Shown: positions 34,071 to 43,455 of the stretch, one piece after another
Layout: every line of letters begins with the position of its first letter
How positions within the stretch are numbered: position 1 is the first letter of the stretch
Origin: Roseovarius azorensis
Lineage (GTDB): Bacteria > Pseudomonadota > Alphaproteobacteria > Rhodobacterales > Rhodobacteraceae
Direction of reading: 5' to 3'
DNA: 64,000 nucleotides
NCBI RefSeq assembly: GCF_900109455.1
Contig: NZ_FOAG01000006.1
Span: 186,001-250,000, forward strand
Notes under the pieces: model-generated
What the model saw: the letters and a program-made list of their open reading frames with translations, nothing else
Told to the model about the DNA's origin: nothing
Database searches by the model: none
Program-made: the position numbers and the translations under genes

Positions 34071-36254
34071 ATGACCGCCACGATGCGCCCCGCGCCTTCG
34101 GCCTGTCCTGCCTGCGCCGCCGCCCCGGCGGCGGAGGCCCTGGCTACCCGCGCCCTGTTGCCCGCGCAGATCGCGCTGTCGCTGCCGACGATCCATTGCG
34201 CGGCCTGCATTTCCAAAATCGAACGGGCGCTCAGTGCCCATCCGCAGGTCACCTCGGCACGTGTCAACCTGACGCTCAAACGTGCCAGTATTGATGCCGC
34301 ACCAGAGGTGACGGCGGAAGAGATGCGCGCGCTGGTCGAGGGGCTGGGCTATGAGGCGCACGAGCTGGACGCGGGCACGCTCAATGCCACGGCCAATGAC
34401 AGGGCGGGGCGCGACCTGTTGATGCGGCTGGCGGTGTCGGGCTTTGCCAGCATGAATGTCATGCTCCTGTCGGTTTCGGTCTGGTCGGGGGCCGAGGATG
34501 CGACGCGGGACATGTTCCACTGGATTTCCGCTGCGATCGCCCTGCCGGCGATTGCCTTTTCCGGCGTGCCGTTCTTTCGAAATGCCTGGGCCGCGCTGCG
34601 CAACCGGCGGCTCAACATGGATGTGCCGATCGTGCTGGCCATCGTGCTGGCGATTGTCACCTCGCTGTGGGAAACCATGCTGTCGGGGCATCATGCCTAT
34701 TTCGATGCGGCCATGGCGCTCACGTTTTTTCTGCTGGCGGGGCGGTATCTCGATCACCGCACGCGGGCGATTGCGCGCTCTGCGGCAGAGGAGTTGACCG
34801 CGCTCGAGGTGCCGCGTGCGATCCGGCTGCGGGACGGGGCCGAGGAGCAGGTCAACGTCGCGCAACTGGCGGTAGGCGATCTCATCCTTGTGCGTCCCGG
34901 AGGGCGGATGCCGGTGGATGGGGTGGTGGTCAGCGGCACGTCGGAAATCGACCGCTCTCTTCTGACGGGCGAGACGCTGCCGGTCTTTGCGGGCGAAGGG
35001 CAGGCGGTCAGCGCCGGTGAGGTCAACCTGACCGGGCCGCTCACGATACGGGCAACGGCGGTCGGGGCGGAGACCTCGTTGCACCGGATGGTCGATCTGG
35101 TGGCCATCGCGGAATCGGGGCGTTCGCGCTACACCTCTCTGGCGGATGGTGCGGCCAAGCTTTATGCGCCGGGGGTGCATATCCTTGCGGCGCTCAGTTT
35201 CGCGGGCTGGTATGTCTTTACCTGGGATATGCGCACCGCGCTCAATATTGCCGCTGCCGTGCTGATCATCACCTGTCCCTGTGCTCTGGGTCTTGCGGTG
35301 CCTGCGGTGACGACCGCCGCCTCGGGGCGGCTGTTCCGGCGGGGGATGCTGATCAAGCATGAAACCGCGCTGGAGCGGCTGGCGCAGGTCGATACGGTGG
35401 TGTTCGACAAGACCGGCACATTGACCACTGGCACGCCGCATCTGACCAATCTGGAGGGGTTGCCGCGTCACGTGGTCGAACTGGCGCTGGCGTTGGCGCA
35501 GGGATCGTCGCACCCGCTGGCGCAGTCGATCACCCGTGCCGCGCGCGAGGCCGGTTTTGCGGCGGCGGCGGTCACGGATGTGACCGAGGTGCCGGGATAT
35601 GGCACGAGGGCGATGGCCGGGGGGCAGGAGGTGCGTCTCGGGCGGGCCAGCTGGACCGGAGCGCGGGCGCTGTCGGAAACGGCGGCATTCCTGCGGCTGG
35701 GGGATCAGCCGCCGGTGGCCTTTACCTTTGCCGATGCGCTGCGCCCCGGTGCGGTCGAGGCGGTGGCGGGGCTAACCCGGCAGGGCAAGCGGCTGATCCT
35801 CATATCAGGCGACACCCCCCCGGCGGTCGAGGCGCTGGCCACCCGTCTGGGCATCCCGCAATGGATGGCCGAGGCGTTGCCCGCCGACAAGGCGGCGCGC
35901 GTCGAGGCGCTGACTGCCGAAGGCGCGCATGTGCTGATGGTGGGCGACGGGCTGAACGATACGGCGGCGCTGGCTGCCGCGCATGTCTCGATTTCGCCCG
36001 CCACGGCGCTTGATGCGGCGCGTGTGGCCAGCGATATCGTGCTCCTGGGCAATGACCTCTCGCCGATTGCGTCGGCCTGCGATACGGCCCGTTCGGCGAC
36101 CCGCCGCATCCGTGAGAATTTCCAGATCGCCACGGTCTATAACGTGATTGCCGTGCCGCTTGCCGTGGCGGGACTGGCGACGCCGCTCATTGCGGCCTTG
36201 GCCATGTCGCTGAGTTCGATTACCGTAACGCTGAACGCGCTGAGGCTGAGGTAG
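34071..36254 (+). CDS. ccoI: Copper-translocating P-type ATPase for cbb3 assembly (CcoI/FixI)
   Basis: P1B-type ATPase of 727 residues. An N-terminal CPACAAAPA cysteine pair and a heavy-metal-associated domain with IHCAACISKIE precede the membrane region. Hallmarks are the CPC metal site in TCPCALGLAVP, the phosphorylated Asp in DKTGTLTTG, and GDGLNDTAALAAA. This FixI subtype exports copper slowly into the periplasm for insertion into CuB of CcoN, rather than for detoxification. It lies inside ccoGHIS, which settles the assignment against a general CopA. Confidence 0.95.
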   Translation: MTATMRPAPSACPACAAAPAAEALATRALLPAQIALSLPTIHCAACISKIERALSAHPQVTSARVNLTLKRASIDAAPEVTAEEMRALVEGLGYEAHELDAGTLNATANDRAGRDLLMRLAVSGFASMNVMLLSVSVWSGAEDATRDMFHWISAAIALPAIAFSGVPFFRNAWAALRNRRLNMDVPIVLAIVLAIVTSLWETMLSGHHAYFDAAMALTFFLLAGRYLDHRTRAIARSAAEELTALEVPRAIRLRDGAEEQVNVAQLAVGDLILVRPGGRMPVDGVVVSGTSEIDRSLLTGETLPVFAGEGQAVSAGEVNLTGPLTIRATAVGAETSLHRMVDLVAIAESGRSRYTSLADGAAKLYAPGVHILAALSFAGWYVFTWDMRTALNIAAAVLIITCPCALGLAVPAVTTAASGRLFRRGMLIKHETALERLAQVDTVVFDKTGTLTTGTPHLTNLEGLPRHVVELALALAQGSSHPLAQSITRAAREAGFAAAAVTDVTEVPGYGTRAMAGGQEVRLGRASWTGARALSETAAFLRLGDQPPVAFTFADALRPGAVEAVAGLTRQGKRLILISGDTPPAVEALATRLGIPQWMAEALPADKAARVEALTAEGAHVLMVGDGLNDTAALAAAHVSISPATALDAARVASDIVLLGNDLSPIASACDTARSATRRIRENFQIATVYNVIAVPLAVAGLATPLIAALAMSLSSITVTLNALRLR

Positions 36255-36259
36255 CGGCG

Positions 36260-36418
36260 ATGAATATTCTCAGCTACCTGATTCCGATTTCGCTGATCCT
36301 GGGGGGGATTGGCCTGCTGGCCTTTGTCTACACGGTGCGCAGCAACCAGTATGATGACCCCGAGGGCGACGCGCGCCGTATCCTGTCGGATGACTGGGAC
36401 GACCGGCCCAAGCCGTGA
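36260..36418 (+). CDS. ccoS: CcoS, cbb3-type oxidase assembly protein
   Basis: A 52-residue single-helix membrane protein (helix about 4-26: LSYLIPISLILGGIGLLAFV) followed by the conserved QYDDPEGDARRIL tail typical of CcoS/FixS. Required in relatives for cofactor insertion into cbb3 oxidase. It begins 5 bases after ccoI and ends the operon; the convergent dacA-like gene ends 13 bases further on. Confidence 0.92.
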   Translation: MNILSYLIPISLILGGIGLLAFVYTVRSNQYDDPEGDARRILSDDWDDRPKP

Positions 36419-36431
36419 GATCGGTCTCGTT

Positions 36432-37895
36432 TCAGCTTGGCCCGATCATGAAGCAGGTGATCTTCTTGGCCTGCAATCGGCGGCAGGCGAGATCGGCGGA
36501 TTCGCGGGTCATGCCCATGAAATTCGCGTCAAAGCCGGACGGTCTCCGGACTACCTTGCGCAGCGATCCGTCGAGCGTGGCCATTTCATTGAGTGCGGTT
36601 TGTAACAGAACCTGCCGCGCCTTGTATTCATTGGGATAACGGCCCACATTGATGCCCCAGTGCCGCCCCCCGGATGTCGAGACGCGGGTCACGACCTCTG
36701 GTGTCGGATCGGCCTCGGGCAGGCTTGCCAGCACGACATCCTCAGGACGGGGTTCGGGGCGCACTTCGGGGGTTACGCCGGTGCTGCCCTGGGGTATCGA
36801 GGCGGGCTCAGGTTCAGCGGAGGCAACCGCGGTCCCCTGGGCTGCGCGCAGAGCGCGTTCGATGTCTGACCGGGCGGCGACCAGCACGGGCGCGGACTGA
36901 GGCATTGGCCTGACCTGTGGTCTCAGGCTCTTGCGCACAGCGGCCGCTTCGGCGAGGCGCACGGTCTTGCCGGCCAGTTCGGGACGGTCCTGTCCGACGG
37001 CGATCATGATCGGGCCAGAGCCGATCTTGCCCATGTAGGGGGGACGCGCGGGACGATGCAAGGCGACGCGGTTCGGGGCCTTGTTGAAGCCGAGATCGAG
37101 CAGTTCGGCCACCTTGGCATTGCGCGCGGCGGTGGACTGGCCGCCAAAGACGGTGGCGATGATCCGCTCGCCGCCACGTTCCGCGCTTGCGGTCAGGTTG
37201 AATCCGGCGGCACGGGTATAGCCGGTCTTGATCCCGTCCGCGCCGCGATAACTCTCCAGCATGCGGCGATTCGTGTGGCTCACCTGAGCGATGCCGGCAT
37301 TGGCGGTGATGCGCGAGAACAGGTTGTAGTATTGCGGATAGTCATAAAAAAGGTGGCGACCCATGATGGTCATGTCGCGTGCGGTCGACAGGTGCCCTGA
37401 CTGCGTGAGACCATGTGCGTTCTTGAATGTGGTGCGCGTCATCCCGAGCGCCTGGGCGGTGCGGTTCATGCGGCGGGCGAACTGTGCCTCGGAACCCTCT
37501 ATTGCCTCGCCGAGCGCTGTGGCCGCGTCGTTGGCCGACCGCACAGCCGCCGCGCGGATGAGATAGCGCAGCGCGATGGTCTGGCCTGCGCGCAGGCCCA
37601 GTTTGCTGGGCGGCTCATTGGCGGCATTGGCGCTGATGCGCACCTTGTCGTCCAGCCCGATCTCGCCGTTCTCGACAGCCTCGAACACGACATAGAGCGT
37701 CATCATCTTGGTCAGCGAAGCCGGATGCAGCCGCGTGTCCGCATTATGGGAATAAAGCACCTCGCCGTTGCGCGCATCCATCACAAGCGCCGCATAGGGC
37801 GCTGCCGCCGCGCTCAGCGGCACGATCACCAGCATCCAGAAGGTTGCGAACGCCACCAGACCCCAACGGACCGGCTGCCTGCCCCGTGCTTTCAT
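36432..37895 (-). CDS. D-alanyl-D-alanine carboxypeptidase with C-terminal SPOR-like domain
   Basis: Penicillin-binding protein of the PBP5/DacA family (487 residues from the chosen ATG) that trims the terminal D-Ala of peptidoglycan stem peptides. A signal peptide (about 10-32) precedes the catalytic motifs SLTK (Ser60-Lys63), SAN (120-122) and KTG (223-225). A Pro-rich linker (about 330-410) leads to a C-terminal region, WGINVGRYPNEYKARQVLLQ to the end, that resembles a SPOR domain, which binds denuded septal glycan. This would localise the enzyme at the division site. A GTG eight codons upstream is an alternative start. No membrane-anchoring amphipathic helix of the E. coli PBP5 type is seen. 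Confidence 0.92.
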   Translation of the reverse strand: MKARGRQPVRWGLVAFATFWMLVIVPLSAAAAPYAALVMDARNGEVLYSHNADTRLHPASLTKMMTLYVVFEAVENGEIGLDDKVRISANAANEPPSKLGLRAGQTIALRYLIRAAAVRSANDAATALGEAIEGSEAQFARRMNRTAQALGMTRTTFKNAHGLTQSGHLSTARDMTIMGRHLFYDYPQYYNLFSRITANAGIAQVSHTNRRMLESYRGADGIKTGYTRAAGFNLTASAERGGERIIATVFGGQSTAARNAKVAELLDLGFNKAPNRVALHRPARPPYMGKIGSGPIMIAVGQDRPELAGKTVRLAEAAAVRKSLRPQVRPMPQSAPVLVAARSDIERALRAAQGTAVASAEPEPASIPQGSTGVTPEVRPEPRPEDVVLASLPEADPTPEVVTRVSTSGGRHWGINVGRYPNEYKARQVLLQTALNEMATLDGSLRKVVRRPSGFDANFMGMTRESADLACRRLQAKKITCFMIGPS

Positions 37896-38100
37896 AGAAC
37901 CGCTCTTATACTGCCTCACGCCGCCGGTTATCCGACTGGCTTTGATTATGGTCGAACGCTAGCACATGAAGGGCTTGTTTTAAAGCGTTCATTTCTAAGA
38001 AATTTTAGCGTGGCAGGTAGGTCAGACAAGATATGGTGGGCAATAAGGCGCCGCCCTCTAAATCCGCCGATGCGCAGGTTGGGAGCAGGATTTTGTCACG

Positions 38101-38130
38101 AAAAAGCGACCCGGGCGCGCCGCCCGGGTC
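38101..38130 (-). terminator. Intrinsic terminator of the pyrimidine ABC operon
   Basis: GACCCGGGC-5-GCCCGGGTC is a perfect 9-bp stem (38108-38130). Read on the minus strand it is followed by GCTTTTTC, 22 bases after the substrate-binding protein stop. Confidence 0.85.
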
Positions 38131-38152
38131 TGTTCTCTTGCTGAAATATTGA

Positions 38153-39145
38153 TCAGTTCAGCGCCGCATCGGTGATGACATGGGTCCAGGCCGCGTCGCC
38201 GGGATGTTTGCTGATCACCGGATCAGAACCACCCGACAGCAGGGATTGCACCGTGCGCTCGTAATCCTCGGGATCAAGCGCGCCGTTTGAGCCTGCGGTC
38301 AGCTTGGCCACTTCGCTCATCATGCGGATCTGATGCTCTTCGGTCTGTGCGCCGGTTGCGTCATTGTCCAGCACGATCATCGCCGCCTCTTCGGGGTTTT
38401 CCTCGGCCCATTTCCAGCCCTTCATCGAGGCGCGTACGAAACGGGTGAGCTTGTCCACTTCGGCGGGATCGCTCAGCTTGTCTTCGAGCACATAAAGCCC
38501 GTCCTCGAGCGTGGCGACGCCCTGATCCTCGTATTTGAAGGTGATCAGTTGATCCTCGGAGATGCCTGCATCAATCACCTGCCAGTATTCGTTATAGGTC
38601 ATGGTCGAGATGCAATCGGCCTGTTTCTGCAACAGCGGATCGACGTTGAAGCCCTGTTTGAGCACCGTCACGCCATCCGCGCCGCCGGTCGTCGGGATGC
38701 CAAGCTGGCTCATCCATGACAGGAACGGAAATTCATTGCCAAAGAACCAGACCCCCAGCGTGCGGCCGGGAAAATCCTGCGGCCCGGTGACGCCGGTTTC
38801 CTTGAGGCAGGTCAGCATCATGCCTGAGGACTTGAACGGCTGGGCGATATTCACCAGCGGCAGGCCCTTTTCCCGCGCCGACAGGGCGGCGGGCATCCAT
38901 TCCACCGTCACATCCGCGCCACCGCCTGCGATCACCTGCGTGGGCGCGATATCCGGTCCGCCCGGCTTGATCGTGACGTTGAGGTCTTCTTCGGCGTAAA
39001 AACCCTTGTCCTGCGCCACATAGTAGCCCGCGAACTGCGCCTGCGTCACCCATTTGAGTTGCAGCGTCAGATCATCCGCGGCCTGTGCCATGCCCGCGAG
39101 GCTGGTCAGCGCCGCGACGCCAAAAGTTCCCATCAGTTTTTTCAT
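38153..39145 (-). CDS. ABC transporter substrate-binding protein (NMT1/THI5-like), probable pyrimidine importer
   Basis: 330 residues: signal peptide ending GMAQAADDL, then an NMT1/THI5-like type II binding fold starting LTLQLKWVTQAQFAGYYVAQ, with GGADVTVEWMPAAL and the GVWFFGNEFPF segment. This subfamily binds pyrimidine-like ligands such as hydroxymethylpyrimidine precursors, riboflavin or nucleobases. It is the last gene of an operon containing dihydropyrimidinase and N-carbamoyl-beta-alanine amidohydrolase, so uracil, thymine, dihydropyrimidines or N-carbamoyl amino acids are the best substrate guesses. AAGGGAGAC precedes the ATG, and a strong terminator follows. Confidence 0.88.
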   Translation of the reverse strand: MKKLMGTFGVAALTSLAGMAQAADDLTLQLKWVTQAQFAGYYVAQDKGFYAEEDLNVTIKPGGPDIAPTQVIAGGGADVTVEWMPAALSAREKGLPLVNIAQPFKSSGMMLTCLKETGVTGPQDFPGRTLGVWFFGNEFPFLSWMSQLGIPTTGGADGVTVLKQGFNVDPLLQKQADCISTMTYNEYWQVIDAGISEDQLITFKYEDQGVATLEDGLYVLEDKLSDPAEVDKLTRFVRASMKGWKWAEENPEEAAMIVLDNDATGAQTEEHQIRMMSEVAKLTAGSNGALDPEDYERTVQSLLSGGSDPVISKHPGDAAWTHVITDAALN

Positions 39146-39174
39146 TGGTCGTCTCCCTTGTTGAACATCAAGCC

Positions 39175-40020
39175 TTATGCCCGGCCTCTTTGCGACGGAT
39201 GCCAGAAGGTCACCGCCTTTTCCAGCAGCGCTACCGCGCCGTAGAATCCTGAGCCTGCGATGGCGGCCACCACGATCTCGGCCCAGACCAGATCGAGCGC
39301 CAGTTGCCCCACCGAGGTGGAAATACGAAAGCCCATGCCACGGATCGGGCTGCCAAAGAACTCTGCCACGATCGCCCCGATGAGCGCCAGTGTCGTCGCG
39401 ATCTTGAGCCCGTTGAAAACAAATGGCATGGCGGCGGGCAGCCGAAGTTTCAGAAGCGTCTGCCAGTATCCGGCGGCATAGGTGCGCATCAGGTCGCGCT
39501 GCATCGCGCCCGCCTCCTGCAGTCCCTGAACGGTGTTCACCAGCATCGGAAAGAACACCATGACCACCACCACGGCGGCCTTGGATTGCCAGTCAAAGCC
39601 GAACCACATCACGAGGATTGGCGCCATGCCGATGATCGGCAGGGCGGCGACGAAATTGCCCACCGGCAGGAGGCCGCGCTTGAGAAACGGGAATCGGTCT
39701 ATGGCAATGGCGATCACAAAGGCGGCGCCGCAGCCCAGCACATAGCCCGTGAGCGCGCCCTTGATCGCGGTCTGCACGAAATCCTGCCAGAGAACATGCG
39801 TGGACCTGGCGAAAGTGGTGGCGATTGCCGTGGGCGGCGGCAAAAGCACGGGCGAGATGCCCAGCCCGCGCACCAGGCTTTCCCAGATCACGATGACCGT
39901 AAGGCCGAAGATGACCGGCACCAGCAATCCGGTCAGTCGTGTCCGGGACTGCCGCGCCAGCCGTGAATTGATCCACCAGCCAAGCACCCATGCGAAAACC
40001 CCCGTGGCCAGCCAGCCCAT
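39175..40020 (-). CDS. ABC transporter permease (pyrimidine locus, second permease)
   Basis: 281-residue membrane permease of the SsuC/TauC/ThiX type: about six helices, the LPPPTAIATTF entry segment, and an EAA docking loop in RTYAAGYWQTLLKLRLPAAMPF. Its ATG overlaps the stop of the upstream permease (TGATG), so the two are made together and probably form a heterodimeric channel with the ATPase at 41031. It differs clearly from its partner in sequence. Spacing to the binding-protein gene is 29 bases. Confidence 0.9.
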   Translation of the reverse strand: MGWLATGVFAWVLGWWINSRLARQSRTRLTGLLVPVIFGLTVIVIWESLVRGLGISPVLLPPPTAIATTFARSTHVLWQDFVQTAIKGALTGYVLGCGAAFVIAIAIDRFPFLKRGLLPVGNFVAALPIIGMAPILVMWFGFDWQSKAAVVVVMVFFPMLVNTVQGLQEAGAMQRDLMRTYAAGYWQTLLKLRLPAAMPFVFNGLKIATTLALIGAIVAEFFGSPIRGMGFRISTSVGQLALDLVWAEIVVAAIAGSGFYGAVALLEKAVTFWHPSQRGRA

Positions 40021-40895
40021 CACGCCATCCCCATGCGTTTCAGCGTGATCCGCTGGATGAGGCCGATCAGCCCCACCAGCACCGCCGCCAGGGTCGCGGC
40101 CATGATGAGCGCGCTCCAGATCTGAATGGTCTGGCCGTAATAGCTTCCGGCCAGCAGGCGCGCGCCCAGTCCCGCCACGGCGCCGGTGGGCAGTTCGCCG
40201 ACGATGGCGCCTACGAGGCTTGCGGCCATGCCCACCTTGAGCGAGGTAAAGAGATAGGGCATCGACGACGGCAGGCGCAGCCGCCAGAAGGTCTGTGATG
40301 CGCTGGCATTCCAGGTGCGCATCTGGTCCAGTTGCATCGCGCCGGGGCTGCGCAGCCCCTTGACCATGCCCACGACGACCGGAAAGAACGACAGATACAT
40401 CGAGATCATCGCCTTGGGCAGGAGGCCGGAAATCCCCACGGCATTCAGCACCACGATGATCATCGGCGCAATGGCGAGGATGGGAATCGTCTGGCTGGCG
40501 ATGACCCAGGGCATCACGCTCATGTCCATGGTGCGGTTGTAGACGATCCCGATGGCCAGCGCGATGCCCAGCCCCGTGCCCAGAAGGAACCCGAGCGCGG
40601 TGGCGCTGAAGGTGATCCAGCTGTGATAGAACAGCGAGCGTTTCGAGAATCCGCGCCCCTCCAGCACCATTTCGCCTGTGGTCTTCCATATCTCGGCGGC
40701 CACCTGATGCGGCGCGGGCAGCTTGGGCTTGTCCTGCGACCAGGTGTCGGCGACGAGTGCGGAAATGGTCAGATCCTGCCCCGCCCGCGCCGCCTGGTCC
40801 CGCGCCCATTGCGCGTTGAGCGCCACGGCAGAGCCATACCAGAGGGCGAAAATCGCGGCGACAATGGTGAGAACCGGAAGAAGATTGCGCATCAC
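40020..40895 (-). CDS. ABC transporter permease (pyrimidine locus, first permease)
   Basis: 291 residues with an N-terminal helix (about 5-25), a periplasmic segment (about 27-90, including DLTISALVADTWSQDKPKLP) that is longer than in most SsuC-type permeases, then five helices and the EAA loop RTWNASASQTFWRLRLPSSM. Read with its partner at 39175 it gives a two-permease importer as in RibXY/ThiXY-type systems. It is separated from the ATPase gene by 135 bases containing a small hairpin. Confidence 0.9.
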   Translation of the reverse strand: MMRNLLPVLTIVAAIFALWYGSAVALNAQWARDQAARAGQDLTISALVADTWSQDKPKLPAPHQVAAEIWKTTGEMVLEGRGFSKRSLFYHSWITFSATALGFLLGTGLGIALAIGIVYNRTMDMSVMPWVIASQTIPILAIAPMIIVVLNAVGISGLLPKAMISMYLSFFPVVVGMVKGLRSPGAMQLDQMRTWNASASQTFWRLRLPSSMPYLFTSLKVGMAASLVGAIVGELPTGAVAGLGARLLAGSYYGQTIQIWSALIMAATLAAVLVGLIGLIQRITLKRMGMA

Positions 40896-40988
40896 GTATC
40901 CCCTGCTTTCACTGTTCCGGAAATACTCGGATCGCAGCGCTGAAATCGAGCGCAGGTTTGGAGTATTTTGAGAACGAGGAAAGTCCTC

Positions 40989-41008
40989 CTCCCCGTCAGA
41001 GGGGAGGG
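40989..41008 (-). terminator. Small hairpin between ATPase and permease genes
   Basis: CCTCCCC-6-GGGGAGG, a 7-bp stem downstream of the ATPase stop. With no clear T-tract and more operon genes downstream, it may attenuate or stabilise the message rather than end it. Confidence 0.3.
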
Positions 41009-41030
41009 GGCATTTTCAGGGCGGGCGGGT

Positions 41031-41816
41031 TCAGACCTCATCGCCATGCCCCGCGCGCAGCCCCTCGCGGACGCGATGGGCGATCTCGAGGAATTCCGGC
41101 GTCTCGCGAATGCCGAGCGGACGCTCGCGGGGCAGCGTGCTTTCGATCACGTCGGTGATCCGGCCGGGGCGCGGCGACATGACCACGATCCGGGTGCTCA
41201 GATAGACCGCCTCGGGGATCGAATGGGTGACGAAGCAGATCGTCTTGTTGGTCCGCTCCCAGAGCTGCAAGAGTTGCTCGTTGAGGTGATCGCGCACGAT
41301 CTCGTCGAGCGCGCCAAAGGGTTCGTCCATCAAGAGGATGTCGGCGTCAAAGGCCAGGGCGCGGGCGATCGAGGCGCGCTGTTGCATGCCGCCCGAGAGC
41401 TGCCAGGGGTATTTCCGTTCGAACCCCGCCAGATCGACCAGTTCAAGCACGCGCTTGACGCGGGCGTCCTGATCGTCGTGCGCATAGCCCATGATTTCGA
41501 GAGGCAGGCGGATGTTGCCGCCGATCGTGCGCCAGGGATAAAGTCCCGCCGCCTGAAACACATAGCCATAGGCGCGGGATTTGCGCGCCTCTTCCGGGCT
41601 GATACCGTTGACGGTCATCGTGCCGCCGGTGGGATGTTCCAGATCGGCCATGCAGCGCAGGAATGTCGTCTTGCCACAGCCCGAGGGGCCGATGAAGCTG
41701 ACGAAATCGCCCTTTTCGACGTCGAGGCTCACGTCCTTGAGCGCATGCACCGGCCCGTCATTGGTCTGAAAGGTCAGCGACAGGTCGCGCGCGCTGATCA
41801 CCGTATTCGTCGTCAA
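41031..41816 (-). CDS. ABC transporter ATP-binding protein (pyrimidine locus)
   Basis: 261-residue ATPase of the nitrate/taurine/thiamine-precursor class: Walker A GPSGCGKTT (about 41-49), signature LSGGMQQRASIARAL, Walker B ILLMDEPFGALDEI, H-loop FVTHSIPEAV. It energises the two permeases at 40020 and 39175. Translation appears to start at TTG (41816), preceded by AGGGGATGG; no in-frame ATG lies before the conserved first strand ISARDLSLTFQT. It begins 96 bases after the hydA stop. Confidence 0.92.
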   Translation of the reverse strand: MTTNTVISARDLSLTFQTNDGPVHALKDVSLDVEKGDFVSFIGPSGCGKTTFLRCMADLEHPTGGTMTVNGISPEEARKSRAYGYVFQAAGLYPWRTIGGNIRLPLEIMGYAHDDQDARVKRVLELVDLAGFERKYPWQLSGGMQQRASIARALAFDADILLMDEPFGALDEIVRDHLNEQLLQLWERTNKTICFVTHSIPEAVYLSTRIVVMSPRPGRITDVIESTLPRERPLGIRETPEFLEIAHRVREGLRAGHGDEV

Positions 41817-41912
41817 TTTCCATCCCCTGCTGGCCCCGCGCGTAATGCGCCCGGCTGGCTCGTTCTTGTCAAGAGGCGCGCCTCGCGAAATCGGCGGGGC
41901 GCGCCGGATTTC

Positions 41913-43376
41913 TCAGATCCCTGCCGGAATGTTGAGCGGGTCGCGCCGGATCATCTTGGGCGCGGTCAGCGCCTTCCATTTCGAGAGCGCCTGATGCGCC
42001 GAGGGGAAGGCCGGGCGCGGCACGAAGCGGCCGCGACCGGGCTGTGGCTGCGAATTCTGCCCCCAGGCCCAGATCACCTCGCCGCGGCTGAGGGTGTAGC
42101 GCGGTTGCGCCTTGACCTCGAAGCCCTCGAAGACGTTGTAATCGAGGATCGAATGGTGGTTCGAAGCGCTGATCGTCTTGGTGATCTTTGGATCCCAGAC
42201 CACGATATCGGCATCCGCGCCCTCGACCAGCGCGCCCTTTTTCGGATAGATATTGAGGATCTTGGCCACGTTCGATGAGGTGACGGCGACAAATTCGTTC
42301 ATCGTCAGGCGCCCCGTTTCCACCCCGTGCGTCCAGAGCACCGCCAGCCGCTCCTCCAGCCCGTTCGAGCCGTTGGGGATGATGCGGAAATCGTTGCGTC
42401 CGGCGCGTTTCTGCTCGGTGTTGAAGGCGGCGTGATCGGTGGCCACCACCTGCAACGAGCCGGCCTGAAGCCCGGCCCACAGACTGTCCTGATGATCCCT
42501 GGAGCGGAAGGGGGGCGACATCACCCGGCGCGCGGCGTGGTCCCAGTCCTTGTTGAAATACTCGGATTCGTCCAGCGTCAGAAACTGGACCAGCGGCTCG
42601 CCATAGACGCGCATGCCCTTTTGCCGCGCGCGGCGGATCGCCTCGTGCGCCTGTTCGCAGGAGACATGCACGATATAGAGCGGCACGCCCGCCGCATCGG
42701 CAATGCAGATCGCGCGGTTGGCGGCCTCGCCCTCGAATTCGGGGGGGCGGGAATAGGCGTGGCCCTCGGGTCCGGTGATGCCCTGGTCAAAGTATTTCTG
42801 CTGCATCTCGGCCACCAGATCGCCGTTCTCGGCATGGACCATCGGCAGCGCGCCCAGTTCCGCGCAGCGCTTGAAGGAGGCGAACATCTCGTCATCCTCG
42901 ATCATCAACGCGCCCTTGTAGGCCATGAAATGCTTGAAGGAATTGACGCCCATGTCGACGGCATCCTTCATCTCGTTGAAGACGCTCTCGTTCCAGCCGG
43001 TGATCGCCATATGATAGCCGATGTCGCTGCAAATCTGCGGCGTGGATTTGCGGTGCCATTCGTTGATGGCATTTTTAATGCTGCCATCGGCGCCGGGCAG
43101 GCAGAAATCCACCACCATCGTGGTGCCGCCACAGGCCGCCGCCCAGGTGCCGGTCTCGAAGGTTTCCGCCGCCGTGGTGCCCATGAAGGGCATTTCCAGA
43201 TGGGTATGCGGGTCGATACCGCCGGGGATGACATAGGCGTCCGTGGCGTCGATATAGGTGTCGCCTTTAAGGTCCGTGCCGATCTGCCTGATCGTCTCGC
43301 CCTCGATCAGCACATCGGCCTTCCATGTCCGGTCGGCGGTGACGACGGTGCCGTTCTTGATGACTTTGGTGGTCAT
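41913..43376 (-). CDS. hydA: Dihydropyrimidinase
   Basis: Amidohydrolase of 487 residues that opens dihydrouracil and dihydrothymine rings to N-carbamoyl-beta-amino acids, the second step of reductive pyrimidine degradation. Metal ligands include His57 and His59 in GGIDPHTHLEMPF; the carboxylated-lysine region is NSFKHFMAYKG (about 145-155); later motifs are YIVHVSCEQAHE and ATDHAAF. GGGAGACAGGAC precedes the ATG. Context (PreA/PreT and an N-carbamoyl amidohydrolase) supports dihydropyrimidinase over a D-hydantoinase of unrelated use. It lies between hyuC and the ABC importer genes. Confidence 0.95.
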   Translation of the reverse strand: MTTKVIKNGTVVTADRTWKADVLIEGETIRQIGTDLKGDTYIDATDAYVIPGGIDPHTHLEMPFMGTTAAETFETGTWAAACGGTTMVVDFCLPGADGSIKNAINEWHRKSTPQICSDIGYHMAITGWNESVFNEMKDAVDMGVNSFKHFMAYKGALMIEDDEMFASFKRCAELGALPMVHAENGDLVAEMQQKYFDQGITGPEGHAYSRPPEFEGEAANRAICIADAAGVPLYIVHVSCEQAHEAIRRARQKGMRVYGEPLVQFLTLDESEYFNKDWDHAARRVMSPPFRSRDHQDSLWAGLQAGSLQVVATDHAAFNTEQKRAGRNDFRIIPNGSNGLEERLAVLWTHGVETGRLTMNEFVAVTSSNVAKILNIYPKKGALVEGADADIVVWDPKITKTISASNHHSILDYNVFEGFEVKAQPRYTLSRGEVIWAWGQNSQPQPGRGRFVPRPAFPSAHQALSKWKALTAPKMIRRDPLNIPAGI

Positions 43377-43455
43377 GTCCTGTCTCCCTGTAGCTCTGAT
43401 GCCCGGGGTTTCTTCTTGGCGAAAATACCCCGGGGGTTTGGGGGCTGGCCCCCAA

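Noticed and set aside
40021..40809. Upstream extension of the second pyrimidine permease
   Set aside because: It runs out of frame through the first permease; the ATG at 40020 overlaps that gene's stop and begins the conserved hydrophobic helix.
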